A stretch of DNA of 64,000 bases. It comes from Hygrocybe punicea (lineage: Eukaryota > Basidiomycota > Agaricomycetes > Agaricales > Hygrophoraceae). The stretch spans positions 992,001-1,056,000 of the forward strand of contig OY744462.1 in assembly GCA_963556145.1 (NCBI GenBank), read 5' to 3'. Below are positions 1 to 10,963 of this stretch, piece by piece (the stretch's first letter is position 1; every line of letters begins with the position of its first letter). The translations under genes and the position numbers were made by a program. The notes beneath the pieces were generated by a model, which worked only from the letters and a program-made list of their open reading frames with translations, had not been told where the DNA came from and did no database searches.

Positions 1-2256
1 AGGCAGCAGCTTACCATCCTTATATACAGGCGGCTTGTCAATGACCTCTTGAGTGTTCTCGAGGAGTTGCTGGCTGAACTCTTTGGCAAGTTTGGAGTTT
101 TCACCCCGCTTTTCATCACACTGGCCAATGTTGTACTGCATGTACTTTAGTAGCTCGGAGTTGGCACGATTGAGAAGAGAGATAGCACATGCAGTAATAT
201 CGCAATCTACAGTGGCGAGTTGTCCAAAAATGATGTCATAGTACATGAGTAAGGCGTCTTGACGGGCCCAATTCCATGAGGAGTTGAAATGATGTGCTTT
301 AAGGGGATCAAATATTGGCTGAATACCATCAATGTATGTGTCGCCGTGCTCTCTGGCAATGCTGTCCAACCTTGCCTGGAGAGCAGCCAAATTGGCCTTC
401 TCTTTATCAAATGCAATTTCACCAGAACGAGAATCACGTTTGAGATAGCACATGTGCAGCTCGACATGTTGAGCTGCAAATTGTTCTTGCTTAGCCTGGA
501 ACTTCAAGAATTCTTCACTATTCATGGTGGTTCCTGATCCAGCGCCCCCCGCAGCGCTTCCAGCTGATAAAGAGATACCCAATCATTGAGCATAGATGGC
601 GACGACACTATCCAGCCACACCTTCACCTCAACTTCAGAGCCAAGTCGCTTTGTGGGTTCCATTGTGGTACCAAGTAATAGGACACCATCCGATCAAGAC
701 GGTCCAAGACCCCAAGCCTTGGAGAGGTGGGATTTGATGGTAGAAGCATTGAATCCACCAGGCATCTTGCCACTGATCAGCTGTGACACCATTCCATTTG
801 AGTATTTCCCTAGGGTACCAGAAAATCCTACACCCAGCATGGATCCCAATTCCTCAAATGGCAGTTCTTCACTTTTCTCAGGCACAGATGTGAACTCCAA
901 CTGAAGATTGCCAAGAATCTCATTTTGAAGAGTCGACTTCCCGCTGACCAGGTCCTTGATGATCTTGGAAAGGGGAACCTCATCAACCTTCTTTTTGAGC
1001 TTTTGGGCAATGACCACGATCAGGATTTTGATGGCTTTTATGGGAACATCTTCAATACTGGCGGCCGTGGCAGGAGGTGCAGACACTGGAACAACAGGAG
1101 AAGGGATGGATGCAGGCAGCACAGCCTCAAGAACCGGTTCACCTGCTGTCGGCACATCTGGCTCATCTTCAAATTGATAGTAAATCTCTTTTCCATTCTT
1201 GGCATGACAAAGGATAGCCTGGGAATGGCTGACCGAGTTGATTCGAGCCTCGTATTTGGCTTTGAGTGTACGAGTAGCCATGCCAGTCAATGTCGGAGAA
1301 GGGCCAACCTCGATTAGATGCTCAAAGGCGAAGTCTGTGAACAGCCGGTCTTGGGTTTCGATCCATCGGACAGGGGAGGCAAACTGATATGCGAGGAGCT
1401 CAACCAGGATAGTATATGCCAGCTTTTGACATTAAGCAGCTCCAGCCCAGTCTTCTTGATCCCATTTCCATAGGACCTTGTTGAGGCAAGGAGACAATGT
1501 TTGGTCGTAGATCAACTGCACGTATTCGCGGGAAACTTTGAATGGCCTGGCGACAAGGTTAGGAATATACTTCCCAACCAGCATGTCAGGACTGAGCTGG
1601 GCAGCATTGATCTTCTTTGAGAGATCTAGGAGATGATTGTGAGGTGTAGGATCTCAAATATCGCATTAGTCCACATACAAGCTCGGAATGGCATAACACC
1701 AGCCCAGAGATAACGAGAGTGGAAGGGGACATTGATACTGGGAAGAGGAATGGTTGCAAAACCGTGTTCAAGCTTGATATAACCTTCTGCCTGTTGTTGC
1801 TCCTGAGCCCGCTTAAAGCAAATCTTGACAATCTCTTCGAGCATCTCCTTGACTTTCTCCACGGTGAACGATTCGGTCAGCTGATCAAAAAGAATGAGTG
1901 TCAGAGCATATATTAAAGGTATTGAGGTACCTTGGCAATGTCGATCTTTTGTAATTTCAAGTAGTTCAGGACATTGGCCATCATCTGCAAAGTGATAAGC
2001 TCCCCAGCGCAAACATACTGCTGACCCTAAAAGGCAGACAACACGTCAAACAACGAATAACATACAGCTGTGTCAGGCATACCTCTACGTTGTAGTTGAC
2101 AATTTCAAGCAACGTGTCAGTGTGAAGAGCTATGCTGTCAACCACCTCTCGCAGAGCGGCATCACTGAAGGTCTTCGATACATGGCTCAGATTTATGGCA
2201 CACATTGCATAGTTCGACCGGTTTTCTGAGTCTCGTTCCACAGCACGCTGCATGGT
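1..2256 (-). pseudogene. Fused fatty acid synthase (beta MPT end + alpha start with ACP), decayed fragment
   Basis: Read on the minus strand, the sequence matches cytosolic fungal type I fatty acid synthase. First comes the malonyl/palmitoyl transferase end of the beta subunit ([31 protein letters not shown], about 2256-1440), then the start of the alpha subunit (ELLAYQFASPVRWIETQ, GPSPTLTGMA) and the acyl carrier domain with the phosphopantetheine serine in SGKSTLQNE (about 1430-700), then the structural region down to base 1, where the window cuts it. Beta and alpha halves are contiguous as in single-chain basidiomycete FAS. Short introns are retained, so it is not a retrocopy. It is broken: an in-frame TAA (1432-1434) falls between the halves and TGA codons (694-696, 583-585) replace expected Arg. 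The 5' end is cut off by a copia element at about 2256. A functional synthase must be elsewhere in the genome. Confidence 0.85.
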
Positions 2257-2263
2257 GAGCACC

Positions 2264-5200
2264 ACCGCCAGACTAGCCGGAAAACCATTCGCAAGCGCAA
2301 TCCTCATTCAGGAAGTCAACGAAGAAGCTGATCGACAAAAGGTCGCCCAGAACACGGATCAAACCGTCGAAAATGCTGTAATGGTCGCCACCCACAGAAC
2401 CAAAAGAAAAGGCACAAACCCAAAGGGGAAACCACCCAGGAAGATTTGCTCCAACTGCAGACACAAGGGACACCTAGAAAAAGACTGTTACCAGCCAGGA
2501 GGGGCAAAAGAGGGACAGGCACCATGGCAAAAGAAAAAGGATCCCAAAGCAGCAAACATAGTCAAAGATGATGACAATATTGAGGACGTAGCTCTCGTTC
2601 TCTCCACAGAATTTGATGACGAAACAGAAAATGTCGCATTTACTGTTACCTCAGACTTCCAAAAAGAAGCCGAGATCAAGGCTTTATCAGCCTCCTCGGA
2701 AGAAATATGTGCCATCATAGATAGCAGTGCATCATGACACTTCTGTCCCTATCGCAATAGATTCACCAACTTCACCCAAATGGAAAATCAACACATCAGA
2801 GCGGCAGACAGGAGAATACTCCAGGCTATGGGAAAAGGGGAGATAAAGCTCCAACTTCCTATGGGAAAGGATGCCAGACCAATGAACGTTACAATACAGA
2901 ACGCAATTTACACACCGAGCCTAGCATTCATTTTGATATCTGTCAGCACCCTAGACAGAGCAGGATATTCCATCCTCATAAAGGACCAGGTTTGCGGCAT
3001 AACGAAACCGGAACCCAGCCAAAGGACAGTCGGGTGAATCCCACTAATTCGCAGTCTCTATTGCATAACAGCTACACCGAATCTTGAAGACAAACCAGCA
3101 TCGGCCAACGTAGCTTTGAAAGCCACCACTATCTCCCAATTACACCAAAAAATGGGTCACATAAACCACGACGACCTAAAACAAATGATCAACAAGGAAA
3201 TGGTGAACGGAATCGACCTGGACATCAACTCGAAACCCGAATTCTGCAAAACCTGTGTGAAAGCAAAAGCAACACGAAAATCTTTTCCCAAAGAGAGCCT
3301 CTCCAAGGCAAAAACCTACGGGGAAAAGATAGTGGCTGACATATGGGGACGAGCACCAGTTCAATTGCTAGGTGGACACGAATACTCGCTATGCTTCAAG
3401 GACCTCCACACCCACGAGAACGTATATATTTCATGAAACATAAATCCAAGTCCTTCAAGAACTATAAAACCTATGAAGCATGGGTAAAGGTCCAACGCAA
3501 CGCCCAAATCAAGAGTTTCGGCTCAGATCGCAGAGGTGAATTCACTGGCAAAAAGTTCAGAGAACACACCAACCATGCCAGTACAATTCGACACCTCACA
3601 GTCCACAACTCACCTGCATCGAACGGAAGCACCGAACGCACCAATCGCACGCACACAGACTGCACTAGAGTGATGCTGATAGCATCAAATCTACCGCAGA
3701 ACCTATGGGGAGAAGCAAAACTCCACTCTGTTTGGCTACGCAACCGCGCTCTCACGTGAACCCTTGATGAAAGCAAGACCCCATACGAGATGGCAACAGG
3801 GAAGAAACCAGACTTATCCAACCTGCACGAATGGGGCTGCAAAGCCTGGGTAAAGCGCCTAGATGTCAATAAACTAGAACCTAGATGCAAAGAATGCCAT
3901 TTCGTAGGCTACAATGACGAATCCAAAGCATACCAAATATACGGGCCCACAAAACACAAAGTCAGTATCGAATGCAACGTCTACTTCAACAAAGATGAAG
4001 CCACTTCACCTGGGATCGTCCACATTGAGGTGGGGACAGAACCATACACCAATCCGCACAATCCCACAACACCAACACCAAAACAAGCACCACAACCAGA
4101 CACTCCCTCAACCCCAACAGACCAACATGAAGACAGGCAACCACCGCCCACACACCTAAAACGCACTAGAAACGATGGACTAGATGAGCCAGAACCCAAC
4201 ACCGGACACGGACATCACGCCAGAAAACCAGCAGGCTTCTACAGCGACCTCCATAAAGGGAAAGAACCAGAAACAGCCACAACACCAGAACTGCCCAACG
4301 AAAACACATCAGAAATAACAGAGACAGAAAATGCGAGCTTTCCCTTTCAAGACGCTATAGAATACACAATGATGGCTGGTGAAGCAGAACCAGAGACCAT
4401 CGATGAGGCGCTACAAGGCACGGAAGAAAAAGAATGGTCAAACACAATCAAAAATGAACTCACCCAAATCGAAAAGTTAAAAACATGGGATATCATCGAG
4501 GCACCCCCCAACGCCAACATAACGAAATGCCAATACACCTTCCACTATAAACGCAACCCCAATGGCCAAATCACCAAGCACAAGGCCTGACTAGTCACAA
4601 AAGGCTTCACCCAAATATACGGACTCGACTACTTCGAAACCTTTGCCCCAGTAGTCAAACATGCCACACTCCGAGTCCTACTTTCATTTGCAGCCTGTAA
4701 AGGGTCAGCAATACACCAAGCCGACGTCAAAAACGCCTACCTCAATGCCGAGCTCAAGAAACCATATACATGGTATTGCCAGTGCTGTATACCTGTTTCA
4801 GAGAACTCCTGCACAACCATCGAACCAGCAACCTAGTCTGCAAACTAAACAAGGCACTCTACGGGACCAGACAAGGCGCCAACGAATGGTACCGAAAGCT
4901 CAAAACCACGTTTCTTTCATTGAACTACAAGATATGCAGCACCAACGAGGCAGTATTCTATCTACTCGAAGACAACAACTATACTGTAGTAGCCACAGCC
5001 ACCGACGACTTCACAATAATTGCAAGCACGCCTGATCGTGCCCAGCGAATTAAGAAGCAGCTAAATGACTGCTTCGAAATAGTCGACCTCGGAGAAATCA
5101 ACTGGCTACTAGGCATACATATTCAACGCGACATCGCAAAACATATGATCACACTCAGACAACAAGCCTACATCGACCACATAGTCGCTAAAATGGGCCT

Positions 5201-7111
5201 ACAGGACGCCAGACCAGCAAACACACCAATGGAACCCAGCGTCGACCTCAGTTATGACTCACCAGCTGTTTCACCAGAGTCCTTGAACCAATCCGAGATA
5301 TCCCAATACCGAGAAGTCATCGGTTCACTGATGTATGCAACGGTCGCAACCCGTCCTGACATCTCGTACGCAGTCTCCATGCTGTCACGATTCATGCAAG
5401 CTCCCAGATCAACTCATTGGAAAGCTGTACTATGAGTATTCAAATACCTCAAGGGAACTCGCGACCTAAAGCTCATATTGGGAGGAGATCAAACTATGCT
5501 ATCCAGTTACTCCGACGCAGACTGGGCCTCTCAAGCGGATCGTTACTCGATATCTGGATACGCCTTCCTGATAGGTGACGGCATCGTCTCATGGAGCAGT
5601 AAGAAACAACCCATAGTCACTCTATCCAGCACCAAATCCGAATGCATTGCACTCACACATTCGGCGAAGGAGATTATATGGCTACGGAAGTTAATATCCG
5701 AAATATTTGACAACTTAACGTCCCTGTCCAAACTGAACTGTGATAATCAAGGCACAATAACCCTCTCCAAGGACTCAACTTTTCACATGCGCACAAAGCA
5801 CATCAACACTCGTTTTAGTGATGCCAAAGTTTGGTTCAGAACCAATCCGAACCTGGTTTGAACCGTGAACCGAACCAGAAGTTCGGTTCTGGTTCAGCCA
5901 AATGGCTGAACCAAACCGCTGGTTCGGTTTGCGGTTCTGGCACTGACATGCGGTTCAAACCGTGTTCAAACGTGGTTCAAACTGTGAACCGTAATATATA
6001 TTGACCTACATAGATACTCATTTAGATACTCAATTTTTCACAATTTTTGGTATGCAGTCGCATGAACTTAGGTCATGTGACCTTAAACATACACACGTGA
6101 GACTTCAATTTCGACTCAACACTAACGTTACTCAACAACCACGGTAAGTAATGGCTTCATTTCATAATTTACTGACATTTTCTTACATAGAACAGCCCCC
6201 CATGGCCCACCTTGACCACATAAAGGTGCCCACGGTCAACTCCACCCAACAACCTCCCTTGCGTTGGAACACGAGTCGGAGTGAATCAATGGCAGCAGCA
6301 GCAGCAGCAGCAATGGCAGTGGCAACACCACCAATGCCACCACCCCGACGACGACAATGACGACAATGACGGCCAAATGACCCCCAGCGACAGCAACAGC
6401 AGCAGCAGCAGCAACAGCAACACCGGCAGCAGCAGCAGCAGAGCAACACCGGCAGCAGCAGCAACCTGCTGCCTCCAACACGGATGATTGCGACCACTGC
6501 TGCCTCCACCACGACTTACAACACCAACACCAACACGACGACGTCCCCCCAATGGACACCAACAGCCCGACCAACGACGGCCCCACATCCAACGACGATG
6601 GCAATGAGGATGGCCCCCCATCTACCTCGCTAGGGTGACAACTGCATCAATTGACGCGCATCTGGCCCGTGCGAGGTATGTGGCGCCCCAAGTCATGGAA
6701 ACTGGTGGGTTAAGGGTCATGGCCTCACATGAGGCACCCCCATCTACCTCGCGAGGGTGACAGCAGTGTCTGGCCCACGCGAGGTATTTGGAGGATGGTT
6801 CACGGTTCGAACCGCGTTCGAATGCAGACCGAATGCCTTGAAACCGTTCGACGCAGTTCTGGTTCTGGTTTGGCATTTGGCTGAACCAAACCGATGATTC
6901 CGGTTCCAGTTTTTCAAAAATAGTGAAAAACCGGACCGAACCGAACTTCGGCAACACTAACTCGTTTCCATTTCATTCATCAAATGGTCGAACTGCAATA
7001 CATCAAACTCACTTATTGCCCCACCAAAGATATGAAAGCCGATACCTTCACAAAATCCCTCGCCCGCACCAAATTCGAAAGATTTCAAAAGCAACTCGGA
7101 CTACGGTAGCC
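2264..7111 (+). pseudogene. gag-pol remnant of the outer copia element
   Basis: Ordered remains of a copia polyprotein. The gag end has a CCHC knuckle (CSNCRHKGHLEKDC, about 2440-2490). The protease active site reads DSSAS instead of D-S-G-A-S (about 2720). The integrase zinc-binding part is HQKMGH (about 3140) and the integrase core runs 3180-3760. Reverse transcriptase follows from about 4400, and RNase H has DADW and DNQ motifs (5510-5810). RNase H resumes after the hAT insertion at 6968 and ends near 7111. It is dead: in-frame TGA at 2735, 3035, 3757, 4588 and 5433, frameshifts near 3430 and 4770, and the reverse transcriptase box reads ATDD rather than the usual VDD form. Five of the stops sit where copia proteins have Arg, consistent with CGA to TGA decay. 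Confidence 0.85.
5816..6959. mobile_element. Non-autonomous hAT-type DNA transposon (1,144 bp) nested in copia RNase H
   Basis: Termini are inverted repeats: the left end starts TAGTGATGCCAAAG and the right end, reverse-complemented, starts TAGTGTTGCCGAAG (19 of 22 terminal bases match). A perfect 8-bp target duplication ACTCGTTT flanks it (5808-5815 and 6960-6967), diagnostic of hAT elements, and the copia reading frame resumes after it. Many copies of a GAACCGAACC-like subterminal motif lie in both ends, typical of hAT transposase binding regions. The interior has no transposase; it holds CAG/CAA-rich microsatellite (6288-6470) and a small duplicated stretch containing CATCTACCTCGC (6618-6790). 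Mobilisation would need a hAT transposase in trans. Confidence 0.9.
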
Positions 7112-7131
7112 GATCTTCGCTCAAGGAGGGG

Positions 7132-7233
7132 TGTTGAGGTTACAAGCTACATCAGCTCATATTATCTTAACATGGACAATTACATAATATTTCATTTATC
7201 ATTTCTTCATATGATTTATTTACTCCTCAGTTG
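7132..7233 (+). repeat. 3' LTR of the outer copia element, left part
   Basis: Begins TGTTGAGG directly after the polypurine tract AAGGAGGGG. It is interrupted at 7233/7234 by the nested copia element and continues at 10162. Together the two parts form an LTR of about 278 bp with TGTTG...CAACA ends. Confidence 0.75.
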
Positions 7234-7550
7234 TGTTGAACTGGGCAAACAATAAACATTCTGATTCGACGATAAGATTAGACTACGATTAGATAAGATT
7301 CTAGACCCTCCTTCCTTTTTCGGATCACTTATCCTTTGTATTGCTGTTTTTCTTTGTCTACAGTAGTATATTTACTTCTTCGCAGTGTAGAAAGACCTCA
7401 GTTGCTCTTCGTATAAGCACTGAGGTCTGTACTTCTTTTTCCCTCATTTGTATCTTAGACTAACGTACTTATAGGCATAAGTCTATAGGTGATGAATACA
7501 TTTAGTTGCTCTTCATATAAGCACTGAGGCATAAGTCTATAGCTTCTACA
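7234..7550 (+). repeat. 5' LTR of the nested copia element
   Basis: 317 bp, TGTTGA...TCTACA ends. It contains an internal repeat (CAGTTGCTCTTCGTATAAGC and a second, close copy about 115 bp on) with the word GCACTGAGG after each. Almost identical to 9840-10156. Confidence 0.92.
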
Positions 7551-7564
7551 GGTTATGAGCCCTG
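7551..7564 (+). other. Primer-binding site complementary to the anticodon arm of initiator tRNA-Met
   Basis: GGTTATGAGCCCTG directly follows the 5' LTR. Its reverse complement, CAGGGCTCATAACC, is the anticodon stem-loop (CAT anticodon) of fungal initiator tRNA-Met rather than the 3' acceptor end. Half-tRNA priming of this kind is established for Drosophila copia and yeast Ty5. Assignment of the tRNA is from memory of its conserved sequence. Confidence 0.75.
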
Positions 7565-9835
7565 AACGATTCAACTCCTCTGGAAGCCGCTACCAGGGTT
7601 AAACCCAGCGTTGCCGGCATTCGCAAGTGGGGGGAAAAGGTCTGGGTAAGGGTTGAAAAAGGTGACAAGCTAGGAGGTCGCGTGCGTCCAGGCCGATGGG
7701 TCGGGTTCGACGATAACAGCAAAGGCTCGCGCATCTACTGGCCGGACTCGAAGACCGTTTCCGTTGAGTGCAACATGCACACTCGAAATGATGGCGAGCC
7801 GATGGAACGTCTTGAAGGGGAGGATTGGACTTTTGAGCAGGAAATTAAGCTACCAACCCAAGTCGACGAGCACTTACAAGTCCCACCTGAGACAATAGTT
7901 CAAGACGCTCCCGCCACATTCGATGATCCAGTGCCAACCACTAATCTCCAAGCTGACGCCCAAACAAAACACCTTACCCCCCCAAGACAGCGCAGCAATG
8001 AAGTCAGTCCTGAAAATATCCTACCCGAAGGCTCTAAATGCGTCAGGAAACCGGGCACACTCGTGTCAGACCTAATAGCCGGAAAAGGGCGCACCTCTAA
8101 CAAACCGGCTGATCCACTCATAACCACCGGCATTCAACTCCCGACAGCCAACCCTGAACCACCCAAAAACGACACCAACACCAATGACGAATGGCAACTC
8201 GCGGCAACGGATAAAAACTGGGAAGAATATCTGTTAGTGCTCGAAACAGCAGATGCCGAAGCTGTCGAACCACAAACCTTGAGCAAAGCAAAGCATCGAC
8301 CGGATTGGTTACTCTGGGAGAGGGGAATACACGAAGAACTCAAGACCCTACAACAAGCAAAGACCTGGAGCCTGGTCGATAAACCTGAAGGGGCAAACAT
8401 TATTGGATCAAAATGGGTCTTCCATGCCAAAAAGGACGCTGCTGGCACAACCATTAGACACAAGGCGCGTTTAGTAGCTCAAGGATTCTCACAGGTCCCT
8501 GGCGTCAACTACTTCGACACCTTCGCACCCGTCACTAAACTCACTTCCATCCATACCATCCTTGCAATGGGTGCCCAACTCGATCTTGAGATGCATCAAA
8601 TTGACATCAAAGGCACTTACTTAAATGGAGAACTCACCAATAACGAAGTCATATATATGAAACAACCGCCCAGATACCATGCCCCGAATTCCACAACGAA
8701 GGTCTGCCGCCTAAACAAAACCCTGTATGGATTAAAACAGAGTGGCCGTCGCTGGTACCAAAAACTCGTCTTCATCCTCGTCGACAACTTAGGCTTTAAA
8801 CGATGCGAAGTCGATCAGGCAGTTTCCATACTCAAAGTCAATGATGAACTTACGATAATTGCCGTCCATGTTGACGATTGCACGATTGCCGCCACGTCTA
8901 TTCAGCTTATCGACAAAACCAAAGCTGGTATTCGTAAGTTGGTCGAGATCAGCGACCTAGGAGAATTGCACTGGCTTCTCAGGATCAAAATTCGTCGGGA
9001 TCGAGAGATGCGGACCATCCACCTATTGCAATGATCGTATATAGATTCCATTATATGCCATTTCAACCTCGAAGATTGTAAACCCGTCTCCACGCCAATG
9101 GAGACACACATGAAATTAAACTGGTCACAGTCGCCGGCCACCGCCCAGGAATTTGCAACAATGCAGGACGTACCATACTTAGAAGCTGTAGGATCTCTCA
9201 TGTGGGCTTGCCTTGGGACCCGACCAGACATCGCGTTCGCCGTGACAACACTATCAAGATTCTCAAAAAATCCAGGGCCTACTCACTGGGACGCGGTTAA
9301 GCGGGTTTTTCAATACCTTGCAGGGACGAAGGACCTTTGGCTATCGTATGGTGGAACAAAAAGGGAACTTCTTGGATATGCCGATGCAGATGGCAGTATG
9401 GCTGAAGATAGACGCGCAATAAATTGTTATGCTTTCATTTTGGATGGGGGAGCCGTTTCCTGGAGCTGCAAAAGACAGGAAATCATTTCATTATTGATGA
9501 CAGAGAGCAAATACATAGCTGCTACGAATGCGGTGAAAGAAGCCATTTGGCTTTGTTCCTTGCTATCCCAACTCTTCGAACCTATGACCACTCCAACCAC
9601 CCTCTTCTCCGATAATCAATCCACGATCGCCTTGTCCAAGGAGCACCAGTATCATGCACGGACTAAGCACATCGATGTGCGATTCCATTTCATTCGATGG
9701 GTCATTGAAGACGGTGCGCTCCGGTTGATTTACTGCCCGACGGATGATATGGTAGTGGATACGTTAACCAAAGCCCTCCCATCCACCAAAGCAAAGCATT
9801 TCGCCTCCGAACTCGGACTGTGTACAGTTTGAAGG
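7562..9835 (+). pseudogene. Integrase-tail, reverse transcriptase and RNase H of the nested copia element
   Basis: One frame runs from about 7562 to the end near 9832, broken only by TGA at 9032-9034. Order: end of integrase (TPLEAATR, KVWVRVE), a disordered linker with acidic stretches, reverse transcriptase (KWVFHAKKD, VNYFDTFAPVTKL, active site HVDDCTIAA), then RNase H (YADADGSM, YIAATNAVKEAIWL, SDNQSTIALSK, TKHIDVRFHFIRW). The single stop follows a Gln where copia proteins have Gln-Arg, again a CGA to TGA change. With gag and protease deleted it could not move alone, although its ends are intact and could be mobilised in trans. Confidence 0.88.
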
Positions 9836-9839
9836 GGAG
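9831..9839 (+). other. Polypurine tract of the nested copia element
   Basis: GAAGGGGAG immediately precedes the 3' LTR, the standard plus-strand priming site of LTR retrotransposons. Confidence 0.8.
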
Positions 9840-10156
9840 TGTTGAACTGGGCAAACAATAAACATTCTGATTCGACGATAAGATTAGACTACGATTAGAT
9901 AAGATTCTAGACTCTCCTTCCTTTTTCGGATCACTTATCCTTTGTATCGCTGTTTTTCTTTGTCTACAGTAGTATATTTACTTCTTCGCAGTGTAGAAAG
10001 ACCTCAGTTGCTCTTCGTATAAGCACTGAGGTCTGTACTTCTTTTTCCCTCATTTGTATCTTAGACTAACGTACTTATAGGCATAAGTCTATAGGTGATG
10101 AATACATTTAGTTGCTCTTCATATAAGCACTGAGGCATAAGTCTATAGCTTCTACA
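9840..10156 (+). repeat. 3' LTR of the nested copia element
   Basis: 317-bp copy of 7234-7550 with matching ends, preceded by the purine tract and followed by the target duplication AGTTG. Differences from the 5' LTR that I see are C/T changes near 9913 and 9947. Confidence 0.92.
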
Positions 10157-10161
10157 AGTTG

Positions 10162-10337
10162 TTCTATCACAAACAACTGAGAAGTAAGTCCACACCACTC
10201 ATTTCTACACACACTCATTAATATTCTACCAGTTATCATTCACCTAGGTAGACAATAACAATTAGTTGTTCTATCACAAACAACTGAGAATTATCATTCA
10301 CCTAGATATAATCTCGATAGGCTCTATTAATCCAACA
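10162..10337 (+). repeat. 3' LTR of the outer copia element, right part
   Basis: Resumes after the AGTTG target duplication of the nested element (10157-10161) and ends in CCAACA, the inverted complement of the LTR start. It contains a repeated TTGTTCTATCACAAACAACTG block (10159 and about 10265) whose arms TTGTT and AACAA can pair. Confidence 0.7.
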
Positions 10338-10963
10338 CTCGGCTGGTCCAGGGAGCAAGGAGGAACGCACTGGAGATCCAGGAAACATTTATTTCCAAAT
10401 CGGGAATGGCTCCAGCGGCTCAAGCTGCTCAAGCCATGAGCGAGCCGTAAGCTCATTAAGTGAAGCTACTACAAGCCATGAGCCATTTCTACGGCTCGGC
10501 TCAGCTTACATACGGCTCGCGGCTTACGAGCCGAGCCGTGGCAACACTATATTGCACCAACAGCCCAACACTGATTCCATATCTGTGGTCTTTGATTGAA
10601 TTTGATCCATTTCACTTCCTGAGTATTTACTGTTTCTTTTATAATTATATTTCCCTTTTGTAGTTCATCTATTTTCAATAGAACAAGCCTTCATAGTATA
10701 TTATGCCTTAGTGATTCTCTCCAGTGTATCACTGAGTCTACAACAGTCATTATTGATTCATCACATGATACACTGCCCTTGAAGGTTGGAAGTGGAAGTC
10801 ACATCTCACAACGTTCAAGGGCGAATTTGTTAAATTTGACAATTCAGCACATCCGCCAGGTACGCTAAAATCCACAACACTACGTATACATGTTCAACCA
10901 AAGAAATCATTTGTCCGAGCCAAATAGTCCCTTGTACATCGACACACCTTCTTTGCACTACCA
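10338..10963. other. Intergenic, with a truncated hAT-like terminus
   Basis: No supported gene. About 10405-10549 is dense in CGGCTC/GAGCCG words and ends GAGCCGTGGCAACACTA, which has the same GGCAACACTA end as the hAT element at 5816-6959. The opposite terminus was not found, so this looks like one end of a different, broken hAT-type element. The rest (10550-10963) shows nothing recognisable. Confidence 0.5.

Larger units (their letters stand above)
7234..10156 (+). mobile_element. Nested Ty1/copia element, internally deleted, near-identical LTRs
   Basis: Two 317-bp LTRs (7234-7550 and 9840-10156) start TGTTGAAC and end TCTACA. By eye they differ at only about two positions, so insertion was recent. 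The 5-bp target duplication AGTTG (7229-7233 and 10157-10161) fits copia. A primer-binding site follows the 5' LTR and a purine tract precedes the 3' LTR. Immediately after the primer site the coding sequence jumps into the end of integrase: gag, protease and most of integrase are deleted, leaving integrase tail, reverse transcriptase and RNase H. Confidence 0.92.
2257..10337 (+). mobile_element. Outer Ty1/copia retrotransposon, 5'-truncated, with two nested insertions
   Basis: Copia-type domain order on the plus strand: gag zinc knuckle, protease, integrase, reverse transcriptase, RNase H, then a purine tract (AAGGAGGGG ending 7131) and a 3' LTR beginning TGTTGAGG at 7132 and ending CCAACA at 10337. 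The 5' LTR and most of gag are missing: the element starts abruptly inside gag against the fatty acid synthase relic. It carries a hAT element in RNase H (5816-6959) and a younger copia element in its 3' LTR (7234-10156). The order of insertion is therefore outer copia first, the other two later. Sequence right of 10337 does not continue the synthase gene, so the locus was also rearranged or deleted. Confidence 0.85.

Noticed and set aside
1..2256. Two separate genes for FAS beta and alpha subunits
   Set aside because: After the TAA at 1432-1434 there is no Met near the normal alpha start and the family text continues directly, so a broken fused gene fits better.
6151..6621. Long open frames with Gln, Ala, Ser or Cys runs
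   Set aside because: They are translations of CAG/CTG-type microsatellite inside the hAT element, open in several frames at once; no protein family.
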